Source: Perilla frutescens (Eukaryota; Streptophyta; Magnoliopsida; Lamiales; Lamiaceae). Taken from it: 64,000 nucleotides of DNA. The notes under the pieces are model-generated. The model was given only the letters and a program-made list of their open reading frames with translations, ran no database searches and was not told the DNA's origin. Positions 1-13,699 of the stretch are shown here, piece by piece (the first letter of the stretch is position 1; each line of letters opens with the position of its first letter). The DNA is taken from the NCBI GenBank assembly GCA_026008535.1, contig BRKX01000002.1, positions 71,321,380 through 71,385,379 of the forward strand, given 5' to 3'. Both the position numbers and the translations under genes were made by a program.

Positions 1-1573
1 ATAATTTTCACCATCCTAAATTAATAAATTATTCATTTTTTAGATTTTAAATTGACAATTCTCTTAGAATAAAAAGACAAATCAATTTTCACCTTTTAGA
101 TCCTAAATTAATAAATTATTTATTTTTTAGATTTTAAATTGGGAATTCTCCCAGAATAAAAGAACAAAAGTCTGTTGCAGTATAAGAGATGGTGGAGTTG
201 ATTTTGATAAAATCCGATATTGAACCTAATCCCTACCGCCTCATTTGTCTCTTCTGCTATTTTTAGCATTTGTTTTAATCAAAATTGGACATGTGGAGCT
301 CATTTGTCTCTTCTATTATTTTGTTCCCATCTTTCTTTTGTCATCAAATTTTGACCTGATGAGACAAACTAGTTAGTTTTGATTATTTATTATTCTAAAC
401 ATGTCAGTGTGAGTGTTAGAGCAACACAACTAACGCGCTGCTGAATAATTCACGAGCTTCATCAACTTGTGATGGCTTTAGGACGAAATATCTTAACAAA
501 GAGATAGCCACAAACAATATTAGATCGCTCAATAATTTACTAAAAATAAATATCAATTAACTGAGTTAGTTTTGTATACGTCAATTGTATATATATAAAT
601 ATTTATATTAAATGGAAAGAGTATTGTTTCTAATGCTGAAAAATATCACTTCAAACAATGAAAAATATCGTAAATTTCCATCTGATTTAAGGGTTTATGT
701 ACGACATTGTACGCAAGTCTTTCCCACATCAATTAGATTGAATTATATAAACTTTAATTGCAAAATGAACAACTAGGGAAAATAACATAGAAAATGTTGC
801 AGGGTTCAAACTTTCAATAGAAATTGATATAGACGGTTCCAGATGCCCACTCCATTCTTGATTCTCTATTAAACTGTCCTTTCAAATGAGCTTTTATCTT
901 GTCTTTCAATTATTATTAACTTGTTCAATCTATGAAGATATTATTGAATACTCGTTTAAATGATTTATTTGTTGAAGACTTACTCAAATTGTTAATTGAC
1001 GGGGATTATACTGAAAAATTAAGATATATAAAATATAAACAAGAAATGTCAAGGAATCTACTAACATTGACTCCAACACGCGTATATTGTATACAAAACA
1101 TTTTGCATTTTCTTAGATTTATTGTACGAATATGATTCTACCTACTTAACTTGGTATTCGTCTAAAATTTCAAAACCAGATACACTATCCAAAGACAGCG
1201 GCAAATTTACCAATTTAGGGCTGCACCTGCACTCCACGCGGCCGATAGAGGAAAAGAATTTGCTGTCAGCCACACTCTTTTGGCGGCACAATTTCTGCAC
1301 TTGCCTTTTCCAAAATTCCTGCAATTCCAAATTAATTAAATACTTATCAACGCAAGCAAAGCAACTACAAAATTCTCGCCGCCTCCCCGCGCGACCGTAC
1401 AACGGTAAATAAAATTCCTCGCAGAATCACGAAAACTTTCTGTTTGTTTCTGCGAATATATATGCGTAAAATCTGTCGGATGAATGATGAATTGCATTTG
1501 TAATGGACTTTTTTCCTGCTTATTTTAGTGCATTTGCAGCATTTTGGCTTTCTCCAAGCGGAGAAGAGCAAGA
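1..1573. other. AT-rich 5' flank, no gene seen
   Basis: No coding region is supportable here. The first 165 bases hold an imperfect tandem duplication of about 85 bp (about 4-79 and 89-164), each unit containing a taaattaataaattatt core. A diverged, inverted relative lies near 56.55-56.64 kb, so this is probably an old dispersed repeat. The last 400 bases are likely promoter and 5' leader of the gene starting at 1574. Short ORFs on both strands have no recognisable protein content. Confidence 0.5.
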
Positions 1574-4500
1574 ATGGGAGCGTTTTGCGACGACGAGTTC
1601 TCGGTCTCATCAAATTACAGTTTCTCGTGCTCACAAGATCTGAGATTCTCCAAGCACCTTCATGACAATGTTCATGGAAATATTTACCTTGATCAGGTAA
1701 CGTGCGCTCTCTCACTCTCTATAGCTCTGGACTTATGCTCGATCTTACTGAAATTTAGTGATTTATATAATCATATATGATGAATTCAAGTGTTATAATC
1801 TCGCTGTTTATTCTTAAATCAGTCTCTATTCAGTGGATAGAATGTTATGTTTATGAATTGTGAAAGCTGTTGTATATTACTACTTGGAGAGATAATGTAT
1901 TTTATTGTGTTAAGTAGCATATAGTATTTCGTTAAGATGCTAGTAGATTTATCAATTGTTTGTTGTTGTGCAGCTCCTTTTGAAATTTGTTGATACTGAG
2001 CAGTTTCAGAGGTAAGCTAAATGAATTCTTCCCTCTCTATCTGATGTAGTTGTGATGGTTTAGAAGGTGTTTGGATGAAAATTTAGAGTTACGGAAATTA
2101 GAGAATTGATTTTTGGGAAATTGAGTGATAGTGTAAATTACTGTTTGTTTTTTAAATGAGGGAAATAACTGACTGTAAAAGTCAAATAATATCTGTAAAA
2201 GTGGTTGGGGGGAATATTTACGTAAGGAAGAACTATTATTTGTTTGAAAAAAGTTGGAGATAACTTTTAGTGTAGGTGCCAAATCATGTATGGAAAATAA
2301 GGCGTATAATTAATTTCAAAATTCTGCAATAATCGAGTTTTTAAGTGCCAAAACAAATATGCTCTCAGTTTCTAACATGATATTTGTTTTATTGACAGGC
2401 TGCGAGATCTTAAGCAATTAGGTGAGTGCACACCATCCTATTTTCTTTCTAAGTAGTCATTCATGAATGACTATACTCGATTCTTGTGAAGGTTATGCTG
2501 AGTGACTTAAGTTTTAAGAATTTTGACTTTTGTTTATTCTTAAGTGTCTTTGAGGGAATTGCATGTTAAGGCTTTGATATTCATGGCCGTTCTTCTGTGG
2601 CAAAAGTTTTCCTCCGTGAATGTTTTTATAGAACTTGGTTGTATCTGATGTGTTTAAGAATCTTACCTGTTTTCTTCTGACGTTTGAAGTGAATGTTATG
2701 GTCTTTTTCACAATTATAGTTTATTGTGTTGTTGAGACTGCAGTGACTATCTAGAAGAAATGTTGTTGATAAGATAATTGTTGACGAGGATCTCCTGATG
2801 AAGGAGGCATTTGACTGCATGTGAAAGTTTGTTTCTTGAACAAAACAAAATATTCTGCAGTATCATCACATTTTATTCAAGTAATATGAGCATTTTTACT
2901 TACATCAATTAACATAATGGGAAATTTACACCTCTCGCCTGCTTTTACTTCTCATTATATTACATGAGTTGAATTTGGAACTTCCTATTGCATATAGATA
3001 TTTGTGGCGCCATTATAGTGTTCGCTCCTTGGAAATTGCAATCTCTCAGAATTTCAGAAGCCTTTTTCATGCTACATGAAGGGACTTTTGATCCCGTGTA
3101 GTTTCCATTGGCTACTTTGTTTTTAATGTTCTATTTTATCTTCAGGAATGGCACACATGGTTTATCCAGGAGCAGTCCATTCTAGATTTGAACATTCTCT
3201 TGGAGTTTATTGGCTTGCTGGTGAAGCTGTTCACAAACTTAAGGCTCAACAAGTGTGTCCTCTGCATTAAAATTGTTTTTTTAAAGTATACAATGAAGCT
3301 GTTTTGTTTTATTTCTAAATGGTATGCATGTGCAGGGATCAGAGTTGGGTATTGATCGATTTGATTTGCAGACTGTGAAACTTGCAGGTTCTATAGATTT
3401 TCATGTTCTGATGAGTAGGAGCATCTATTTGCATAACTTATCGTTCTTGACCATATGCTTTGATTGACAGGGCTCTTGCATGACATAGGTCACGGACCTT
3501 TTAGTCATTTGTTTGAACGTGAGTTTATTCCCAAGGTTCTTAAGGGATTAGAATGGTAATATTGTAATGACTAACTGCATTTTTGTATAATATTGTTTTT
3601 CCAGTTGACCAGGTCCTGTTTAACTGTTAGAATGATGGTATATAGGTCTCATGAGCACATGTCTGTAGAAATGGTGGATCATATTATTGATGAGCATCAC
3701 ATTGACATAGATGTCGAGACCATTAAAAGAGTCAAGGTGAGTTAATAACAATGCTTATCATCACCGGGTTTAATTTGTGAGTTCTACTTATGACCTTGCT
3801 TCTTATCTGAAGCTTGTAGAAAAATATAATTTCATTATAGTCAGATTTGATATAGACAACTTGCGTCATTACTCTTTTCAGTGGAGTCCTAATTTCTGCT
3901 ATACATCTACCACTTGTTGGTTCTGTTAGGTTAGGTCCGCTGAGGAATTTACTTAAATCCTATGTAGAAGATCTTGATGGAGACATGTTACTAGTGGTGC
4001 TGCAAAAGTGCATTTTTATTCTTAATGGTGATTTGTGATATGACATGGAATATTTTCTTTAAATTAATTCTGGGGTATTATTTATTTCTAGTCTTGAGCC
4101 TCTGTGCGAGTTTTTAATGAGATTCACTTAAGTGGTAGTTCCCTTTTCTGTCATATGTAAAGTGCATTGTTGAGTCAATGTTTTTACTAGCTAGTTATGA
4201 CTCCATTTCTTCCAATCCCTAACTCGTTGGCAGGAAATGATACTTGCAAGTTCTAAATATGCTACTGGCAAAGTAAGTGATATAAAGATCATTTATCAGT
4301 AACTTTGCGGCTTTATGGTATGTCAGATCACCCATTGAGATTAAATATGTGGTTTTCTCCAATCTCTAGAGCTCAAAGGAAAAGCGTTTTCTTTATGATA
4401 TTGTGGCAAATGGTCGAAATGGCATTGACGTTGACAAGTGAGTAACCTCAAGTCCTCAACTCAGGGGACCACATTTTCTCTAAAAATCTTGTTTTATCAT

Positions 4501-6262
4501 CTTAGTATTAGATTACATCGATATTTATGCTGCAGGTTCGATTACATTGTCCGCGACAGCCGCGCATGTGGTTTAGGTTGCAACTTCCAGTTCGAGAGGT
4601 TATTGTCATATTTTATTTGTGATTCAACCCACATGCACATAGTTTACTAACAACTTGAGCAAAAAATTACAAGATATGGCCATATTTTACTAATGTTCTT
4701 TGTGACTTGCAGGTTGATGGAGAGTATGAGAGTTATGGAAGATGAGATATGCTATCGGGCCAAAGAATGTATGTATATAAATAATATAGCTGAACATACA
4801 CCTTTTATTTTAGTTACCTATCCTTTTTTATAGATATAATTTTCAGATCTGACCGTCCACAAGTTGTTTGCCACGCGAGCTGATCTCTACAGAACTGTTT
4901 ATACTCATGCAAAAGTAAAGGTACATGGCAAATAATGTTACAGTTCTGCTGTTTATTTAATTGCACATATATAGTAGAAACAAAATTATACCATGTTACT
5001 TACCTGGTGTGGCCTTTTCATATATGAAAATTGCTGAAACTTTGGTTATATTCAGGCTATAGATCTGATGGTTGCAGATGCGTTAGTGAGTGCAAACAGT
5101 TATCTGCAGATAGCATCTCACATACAGGATCCTTCTCAGTATTGGAAGGTTGAGGAGCTTTCCATTTATTATCACTACTAACTACCTACTGCACTATATT
5201 TGAAGTTCATGTTTTCTGTTTTCTCTTATAGTTAGATGACACTATTATAAAGACTATTGAGACAGCTCCAGATCAAGAACTGAAGGAATCTAGAGATTTG
5301 ATCCTTCGTATACGCCGAAGGGACTTATATCAGGTCTCATAAATTTAAGTACTCGATGATTTGTTACTAGTACTACTTTGTCTTTAACTTATTTTCACTC
5401 CTAATGTATTGCATGGAAGCTTATCTGTGCTGGCGTTCTATTTTCTTTTACAGTTTTGTAATGAGTATGCTGTTCCAAAGGACAAATTGGATAATTTCAA
5501 AAAAGTCACTGCCCAAGATATTGTTTGTTCACAGGTGTGATAGCTTTAGAAAATGATCTGTGAATATTTTAGGCTTCTTACTTTCCGCGTTTTATCTTTA
5601 TTCATCCTTGCTGTATAGAAAAATGGCGGAGTGTCACTAAGAGAGGAGGACGTTGTAGTTAGCAATGTTGGGATCGATTTGACTCGTGGAAGGCATAATC
5701 CTCTCGAGAGGTGCTTATCCATATTGAATAACTTTACACACCCATATGCATGCCCTGGTGCTTGAGATAGCTATAGCTTTTGAACGGTTATATTAATGTT
5801 CTGATTTTTTGCACGCATTCATTCTTCCAGCATCAAGTTTTTCCAGGTATGCATCATGTGTCCCAATTGTGGCTCTTGTTTGATACTTTGATTCATAATT
5901 TTCGCAATTTGCACTCCCTCAAATTTTTGACTGTTCTCTCCCCTACCCAACTTCTTTTCAAGGATTATGATAGTGAGGTGAAACTCACCATTTCTGATGA
6001 TCGCATCAGCCACTTGCTTCCGACCTCTTATCAAGACATGATCGTGCGAGTGTACTCCAAAAAGCCTGAACTGGTCTCTTCAATCAGCAATTGAGCATAA
6101 TTAAATACCACTGTCATATGTAGTTGCACATATAAATGATGAACTTTACTGCTTGTGCAGGTTGGAGTGATTTCTGAGGCCTTTGAGAATTTTCAAGTGA
6201 AGACTTATGGAATCAAAGCACAAGTGCATGCAACGCCAGAGAAGAAAAAGCGTCGGATTTAG
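1574..6262 (+). CDS. VEN4: SAMHD1/VEN4-type HD-domain dNTP triphosphohydrolase
   Basis: Complete gene. Nineteen exons join to a 471-aa protein: 1574-1696, 1974-2011, 2399-2421, 3146-3252, 3336-3387, 3471-3555, 3646-3736, 4234-4272, 4370-4437, 4536-4598, 4713-4768, 4847-4920, 5056-5148, 5232-5333, 5454-5534, 5619-5710, 5831-5846 (a 16-nt micro-exon), 5963-6073 and 6161-6262. All junction phases agree and no stop interrupts the frame. The HD-phosphohydrolase metal site is complete: His78 in RFEHSLG, His118-Asp119 in LLHDIGHGPFSH, and Asp216 in FDYIVRDSRACG. Length matches Arabidopsis VEN4 (about 473 aa). The family hydrolyses dNTPs to deoxynucleosides plus triphosphate; VEN4 is known to affect chloroplast development through dNTP balance. 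The C-terminus is basic (KKKRRI) and could be a nuclear signal, which is inference. The first ATG of the conserved frame was taken as start. Confidence 0.93.
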
Positions 6263-9200
6263 CGGTTCCACTATCCTTGTTATACTTTTATCTCGTATAA
6301 CATGAATCAGCTTCTCCCTACATCTATACATTTTCATTATATTCATATATGTTCTTGAATGACACACACTGATATTCACATATCCCATTGAATTCATCGC
6401 TGAGAACCATGTAAAGACAGCATTGGATATATGCAGTAGTCATATACATATATACAATCATTGTTTGAGTTGTTATCTGATGAACCTCATTTCACATGTG
6501 ATGCGAAATGATAATCGAAAAACATTTCTGATCGAACTCATATTTCCAGTTGAAGTATTTCTTGAACATCCTTTTAGTATTCGTAGTTGTTTACATTATT
6601 CATTAGCCGTGCCTTTTTTTTTTTTCTTTCTATTTTCTAATTACCCATGCATGCTCGTCACATTTGTTGATTTTGAATACATTTGGTAATTAGATTGATT
6701 TTTCCCAACTTTTTCGTTCCATTGTTCTGGAACTTCTTAGTGGATGCCGTGTAGCAAGCACAGTTGTGACCATGATTTTCCTGTGTTTCTTTGATAACTG
6801 AAATTTGTTTCTGGCTTATGTAAAAGATGACCCTCAAATTGTGGTCCATTTTCGTTTGTGTAGGGGAATTACCCTACATGTGCTACATGTAGTAATTTAT
6901 AAAGAGTGGACACCGTCATTTATTCCCATATTCGTACATTTAGGTACTACTAGAAAAAAAATTTCTAAAAGTTAGGTTCAAAATATTAGCAATTAAATTT
7001 ATAGTATTCACTACGTGTCCTTTCTACCCCAGGGGACTGGAGTATTATTGGGTCTGATTATTTATCACGTTAGAGACAGAGAGAATATAATTTTGGTGAA
7101 GTGGTTCTTGCAGTTGGATTATTTGCCCTAGGTTTCCATCTCAAGCAGGCGTATCTTTGAAGGTAAATTCGTTGTTAGCTTTGTGGGATTGTTCATATTT
7201 CAAAATTATACACATATACATGTGAATAAAGTGGTATTGAAGCATAATTAAGTGCGAGTAAATACGAAAATGAATTTTTTTCTGCATCGTTATATGTTTG
7301 TAACATATAGTTCTTGAACACTATTATTTAAATTTTTACATGTATCTGCAATCTAATCTGTCGATTTAAACAATAGTAATATATCGACCTCGCTATACAA
7401 AGACATATCTTTGATAAAATAAATAGATTGAGATATCATATCTATCGGAATATATTGTATAGTGGATTCTTTTTTTTGCTTGCCATTTTTTTGGTCCTCG
7501 TGAAATGATAAATTATAATGTTATATCAAGATATTGGTTACCATTTAAATAGTCAAGGAATATAATGTCATCTCTGTTTTTTACAAGTTAATTAGGACAT
7601 ACTTTATGATTATTATTTTTACTTCTCGATGCAGTCTAGTATATGTCTAGGAAACGATAGAAATCACGCAATGCTCGGTGCCTAGGTTATACAAGAGTTT
7701 CTTTACAAGACATTTTGAGAGGAACAAATTAATACGTAAAATTTGGCGACTATATAAATTACACTTTTATTTTTGTTTTTGTTTTTGAAACTTCAGATAA
7801 AATGTTCAAAAAGTAAAGGACTGTTTTAATATTTAAAGTTTTTAAATTTAAATGGAACTAATCCTCTGCTAACTATGGTCATATTAATTTATCTCCTTTA
7901 TGGCCACATAACGCTTCACGTGATATATAACACGATTCATACAATTTCAGCGTCTAATAATGAATTGCTTGTCTCAATTTGATGATTTATTGTTTTTTAT
8001 TATCTAGGTGAACTCTTACACTCATGTGATATTAATATTACATCGTTATAAGTAGTTATATTAATTGTCCTCATTCGATAAGGGAGCAAGATTCTATCAT
8101 GGATTCATGGACTAGATAAGATCATCTCCAACAGTCTACATTATAATACAACATCACTATCATTAAAATACAGCAGATTTTTAATTTCATCTTCAACAGT
8201 TTGCACTATAATTCTACACCAAAAGAGAATATTCCATAATATTCATTTTATTTCATTTACAATTATTATTTTATAATTGATAACACATAATGATTTATGA
8301 AATTTCATTTAATGGATATCTATACTTAAATTCAAAATTTCATAATAATTATTAAAATATTTTTATTTTATGCATATTTTTGCGTTTTTATTTCATGCGC
8401 TTTTATCTATTTTAGTATTTTTATGTATTATTAGGAAAATATTCGTATCTTTTTATTTTATTTTATGCGTATTTTTATGTTTTTATTTCATGTACTTTTA
8501 TCTATTTTAGTATTTTTATGTAGTTTTATTATTGGTGTAATTTTATTTATTTTAGTATTTTTTTTGTTGTTCTAATTTTGATCTAATTTAATTTTATGTA
8601 TCAACATTTGTATTTAATTAAATTTATCATATATAAAAAAATTTAATATTAATTACAACATATTATTTAAAATACAATATAAATAATATACACAAAATAC
8701 AAAACAAACACTAAACAAAATATAATATAAAAAGAACATAAAAAAAAAATTAAAGTTTTGCCGTCGATGAGGGAGGACGGTAAATATACAACCCCTCTCT
8801 CCTCTCCCCCTATAATGCCGCCGCTTTTGCCGATCGGTTGGAGAAGACTTTTGCACTAACTGAATTGGCTCGGTAATGCTGCACTATAGTATTTCGATAA
8901 ATATTTGACAAAGACTTGTGTTAAACCGTCTAACGGGTCATAAACCGTTAGACGGATATTAAGATCCGACCCGGATCCGGGTCACAATGAAGTGTCACTA
9001 GATATGAAGCTAAGTATCACCAATCATAAACGGAAGTGTCCCATACTATGAACTGAAGTGTCACCGGATATGAAGCAGCATAAGTCTTAATAAATTTTAA
9101 TATTTTTTTAGTAATATCTTTAACTATTATGTGAAGTCCTATCAATTGTAACGTGAAGTATCACTAACATAACAAGCATGTACAACGAACTATCACGTTG

Positions 9201-11419
9201 AATTATTAAAGCAAATAATAATGAAGTGTCACTGAATATGAAGCTAGGTATCACCAATCATGAACTGAAGTGTCACATATTATGAACTGAAAGTGTCACC
9301 AGATATGAAATATTTTTTAGTAATATCTTTAACTATTGTGTGAAGCCCAGTGTCACGAGAGATGAAGCTAAGTATCACCAATCATAAACTGAAGTGTCAC
9401 ATACTATGAATTGAAGTGTCACTAGATATGAAACTAGGATAACGGGTCGGGTTATGACCCGTCTAACGAAAACGACCCGTTAGACCGTCTCACAGGAGAC
9501 CACCCCTAAATATTTTTAATTTCAGGGTATTTTGTTTTATGTATCTATTAATCTATATTTCGATTTAAGGGTTCTGCTTATGAAATCGATCATAATAGAG
9601 TTCGATTCTTTTTCACTTTTAAGTAAAAATACCAACTTCCTTTTACTTATATTTCGACATTAATCCGACAAATTAAAAGGTCCCATATATTTTTTTCTTA
9701 TATATATATATACATACATATATATTAAGAGATAGTGGTTGGAGCATAATTTGCTAGTTCAGACATTGCATTGGCATTATTACAGGGAAATTGCCTTCCT
9801 CAGATAGACCTGTTCCTCAGCACTCAATGACCTAAACCTTTCTTTCTTTCTTTTTTATTTTAATACTTTTTCCATTTTCTGTTTTTGTCACCTAACTAGT
9901 CTATTTGAGGAGAGAAATTGTCTTTAGAACACTGAGGGCCCTAGAGTAAATCTAGTTCCCGTTGTTGGAACAATCTAATTAGTAGAATGAATGAACTCAT
10001 AATTAAAAAAATCATGAATTTAAATTTTCATCGTGAATTATTGTAATTCAAAATGAGACTTGCTCACAACATATGTATATGTTAAGTAGCCTGTGCGTTT
10101 TTTTTACTCTGCCATTAGAAAAATTGGTAAAATAAAAATAGTAGTTTTCAAAGAGGACATCTTGAAAATTATGAATCATTAGTCAAGATTCTTGCCTTTG
10201 GAAATAAAGATGATAATGCTAATATGTTACCTTTAATTAATGTAATGCACCGAGATTTCACGGTCATTATATATTTTCTTGATCTTCCTAACTTTTTAAT
10301 ATACAAATGATATGGTAATGGGAATCATGGGATATTTCAAAGGATTAACTTAAATCGTGTTATTGAAAGTTGTTGCCTAAAGTTAAAATTCTATTTTTAT
10401 TCAAGTTTTTAAAAATATTTCTTATAACTATTTCCTTTTACTTTGGAGAGTTATATAATACCATAAAAATGTTAAGTCATACCACTTAAATAAATCAATA
10501 TAATAATATCGAACCAGACCATACCAGTTATACCACCAACTCTAAAAAGCCTAATTGCTTAATAATTTAAAAATTGGGTGTAAAAGATACTAGCAAAAGA
10601 ATTGAGATAAAAAAAAAAAAAAACTCTTTCAAAATTAAGTATATTTAGAGTTGCCACAAAAATAATTAAGAATATAATTGAAAAGAAACAAATAAGGTCA
10701 AACATATACTTGTTTTTGGTAAAATCTTAGACCCGATTTAAGCTAAATAAGTAATAAAAAGTAAAAATAAGTGGCAAAACTCAAATAAGTACTTGAGTTC
10801 AATTGATTCAATCATGAAATATGTTCAAAATTATATATACACATACACCTAGTAGTATCACAATCATGAATATGTTTTGTTGTGCATCAATGTTCAATTT
10901 CTAATATCACGCATGAAGCTAAAAGAACTAAATACTTTAAGCGTTGAAATAATATCTTACACAATACCTACGATAATAAATATCGAGGGAAAATAAACAT
11001 TTAGATAAGATATAAGAATTGAAATAATATATATTTTATTCGTATGATTGGGACTTGGGAGCCCTCGGTCAAACTTCAGATTAGATCCTAAGAAGTCGGG
11101 TCAATTGGTCATTTTCCAATTGTGTAACAACTTACCTTAATCATTTCAACTAATTTAATAATATTCCCCAGAATATTTTCACATTACACAACCAATTTAG
11201 AAAAATAATAAAAAGAAATATTAAAAAAAAATCCAAAATGCAGCACAAATCACATCACATGTGAGTGAATAATCAGAAGACTGACAAAAATCTCTCTGAG
11301 ATTAATATTTTTGTTTTCCAAATCTCTAACTGATAAAACTTCCACACACACACTGACAGTTGCTCCACTACATCAACACGCAGAATCGCTAACGACGTCG
11401 CATTGGCGCTGGCGGAGAG
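6263..11419. other. Intergenic AT-rich DNA with decayed repeats
   Basis: About 5.1 kb without a recognisable gene. It contains the repeat element at 8914-9501 (separate entry). About 8125-8880 is a possible MITE: it begins with catctccaacagtc and ends with a partly complementary ggttggagaagactt, and has an AT-rich core, but I could not define terminal duplications. Short poly-A/T and TA tracts lie near 6608, 9695 and 10610. The last few hundred bases should be promoter and leader of the kinase at 11420. Confidence 0.45.
8914..9501. mobile_element. Non-autonomous DNA transposon with internal 92-bp repeats
   Basis: The ends are inverted relatives: tgtgttaaaccgtctaacgg on the left and, read on the other strand, tgtgagacggtctaacgg on the right. 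Each end also folds on itself through ccgtctaacgg/ccgttagacgg arms. The interior carries three imperfect copies of a unit of about 92 bp (about 8987-9080, 9218-9310, 9346-9435) built on tgaagtgtcac and agtatcaccaatcat, separated by a second repeated segment containing agtaatatctttaact. No transposase is encoded. Superfamily is not assignable because I cannot fix a target-site duplication. Confidence 0.6.
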
Positions 11420-13699
11420 ATGGCGGAGGACGGTGGCGGCGGCGGATTTGTGAGGGCAGATCAGATAGATCTAAAGAGCCTCGACGAGCAGCTCCACCGC
11501 CATCTCAGCAGAGCTCTGACACTGGAGAAGAAAAAGCAGGAACTTGAAGGGAAGCAACAGCAGGAAGAATCGAGGGAGATTCCGGTGAGGCACGGGTGGG
11601 AAATCGACGCCTCAAAGCTCGTGATCAAATCGGTTCTAGCACGTGGCACGTTTGGCACCGTTCATCGCGGCGTTTACGATGGACAGGATGTTGCAGGTAT
11701 TTTTATTTATTTACTTATTTTTGGACTGAATTTTTTGGTGGTATTTTTTTCTTTTAATTTACCCCCTTTTGAGGTTTTAGATAGTGATATATGCTGCTTG
11801 GAATGTAGCAAATGTGGTTCCTTTCAAAGAAATTGTTGTATGCATTTGTTATTTCATTCGAATATCTGTAGCATTTTTTTTTTAATTTTTTCTGGGATTA
11901 TATGGAGCAAAGAAAATGTAGGCCTTATATGCTTGATACACTACCAGATTTAGAAAAAATAAAAAAAAATTTATTAAGTAAGTGAATATCTATGTAAGAT
12001 AAGAACATTCTCTAAGTAGTAGGGGTTACAAAGTTCACACTAATTTTGAGCTGCTAGTGTGTTTTTATTCCTTGTCCCTTTCTTGATCTGTGATTTCTCA
12101 GTTCCAATTCCGTTTCCTAATTTCTTGTTTCTTGTGTGGCTCCGAGTCTTGAAATTTAGAACGTTGGGTTCATTTTCTTTGTAGGAGTGACAATGAATCT
12201 CCTTTCCTTCTTCTTCTATTTTCAGTAAAACTTCTCGACTGGGGGGAAGAAGGTCATAGGACACAGGCTGAAGTAGCTTCACTTAGAGCAGCTTTTGCCC
12301 AAGAAGTTTCTGTATGGCATAAGCTTGATCATCCTAATGTAACCAAGGTAATAATTTGTTGCTTAAGACAATTGAACATTGCATGAGCTTTTTTTTTTAA
12401 ATCTTTTATTGCATTTCCATTTCTCTTATTTTTGTTAAAGATATGATGATGGCCTTTAAATAAGAACAAAGTAAAGGTACCTTTTTTTTTAATGATTAAA
12501 TAAGAGAACTGTTATAGAGGGTCTTGGGATTTTGCTCTGTGAAGTTAGATGTCTTTTAAGAATTAGACGATTTCTTAAGATTGATTATGTGCTTGTTGAA
12601 TCACCATTGCAGTTCATTGGAGCCACAATGGGTGCATCAGAGCTGAACATACAGAAAGATAATGGCCATCTGGGAATGCCACGAAATGTCTGTTGTGTTG
12701 TTGTTGAATATCTAGCTGGTGGTACCCTTAAAAATTTCCTCATTAGAAATTCAAGGGCGAAACTTGCTTTTAAAGTTGTTATCCAACTAGCTACGGATCT
12801 TGCACGAGGGTATATTCATTGGACTTCTTCGCTTAGTAGGTTGATTCTGTTACATATGACTACTATTAAATTATGTTACATATGACTACTATTAAACTCA
12901 TGTTGTTGCGAGCAAAACTATTCATTCAATGCAATTCACGCCAAAATTTCACAGGTTATGCTATCTTCACTCCAAAAAGATTGTCCACAGAGATGTGAAA
13001 ACAGAGAACATGCTCCTTGACAAGAATCGAACAATAAAAATAGCTGATTTTGGGGTTGCTCGTGTTGAGGCTTCAAATCCTAATGAAATGACTGGCGAGA
13101 CAGGGACACTTGGTTACATGGCACCTGAGGTATTACTTTAACCATTGATCAGAATGACATATTGTCATTGATGATATATATTTTTGAATACATTCAATTT
13201 TTCTCACTGCAATATATCACAGGTCCTCAATGGTCACCCATACAATAGAAAATGTGATGTATATAGTTTTGGTATTTGCTTGTGGGAGATATATTGTTGT
13301 GACATGCCATATCCAAATCTTAGTTTTTCCGAATTGACTTCAGCGGTTGTGCATCAGGTAGAGAATTCTGAACTCTGTGTGCATATGCATACTTGTTCAT
13401 GTGACTTTATCCTTCAAATGTTTCAACTTGAATTGAACTTAATACAATGACTATTATTCATAATCATTATAACTTTATGTTGTCATTTTTAGAATTTAAG
13501 GCCCGAGATACCACGGTGTTGCCCAAGTTCTGTATCGAACGTGATGAAACGGTGTTGGGATGCCAACTCTGACAAGAGGCCCGAAATGGATGAAGTTGTT
13601 GCCATGTTGGAAGCTATTGACACATCCAAGGGAGGAGGTATGATTCCTCCCAATAAATCTCAAGGTTGTTTCTGCTTTCGCACGTATCGTGGGCCTTGA
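11420..13699 (+). CDS. CBC1: Raf-like MAP3K-type protein kinase, CBC1-like
   Basis: Complete gene of six exons (11420-11696, 12226-12347, 12613-12809, 12955-13129, 13223-13357, 13493-13699) encoding 370 aa. The N-terminus (FVRADQIDLKSLDEQL) and the C-terminus ending CFCFRTYRGP are hallmarks of the Arabidopsis At3g01490 (CBC1) and At5g50000 (CBC2) kinases. Kinase features: glycine loop ARGTFGTVHRG (about 74-84), catalytic Lys94 in VAVKLL, HRD with Asp212, DFG with Asp230, and GTLGYMAPE activation-segment end. CBC kinases act in guard cells downstream of blue light and CO2 to inhibit S-type anion channels; that role is taken from the family. The divergent neighbour CYP38 is also its Arabidopsis neighbour, which supports orthology. 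No frameshift or premature stop was found when introns are removed. Confidence 0.93.

Noticed and set aside
8125..8880. MITE with ctccaaca ends
   Set aside because: The ends are only partly complementary and no target duplication is clear, so it is mentioned only in the intergenic entry.
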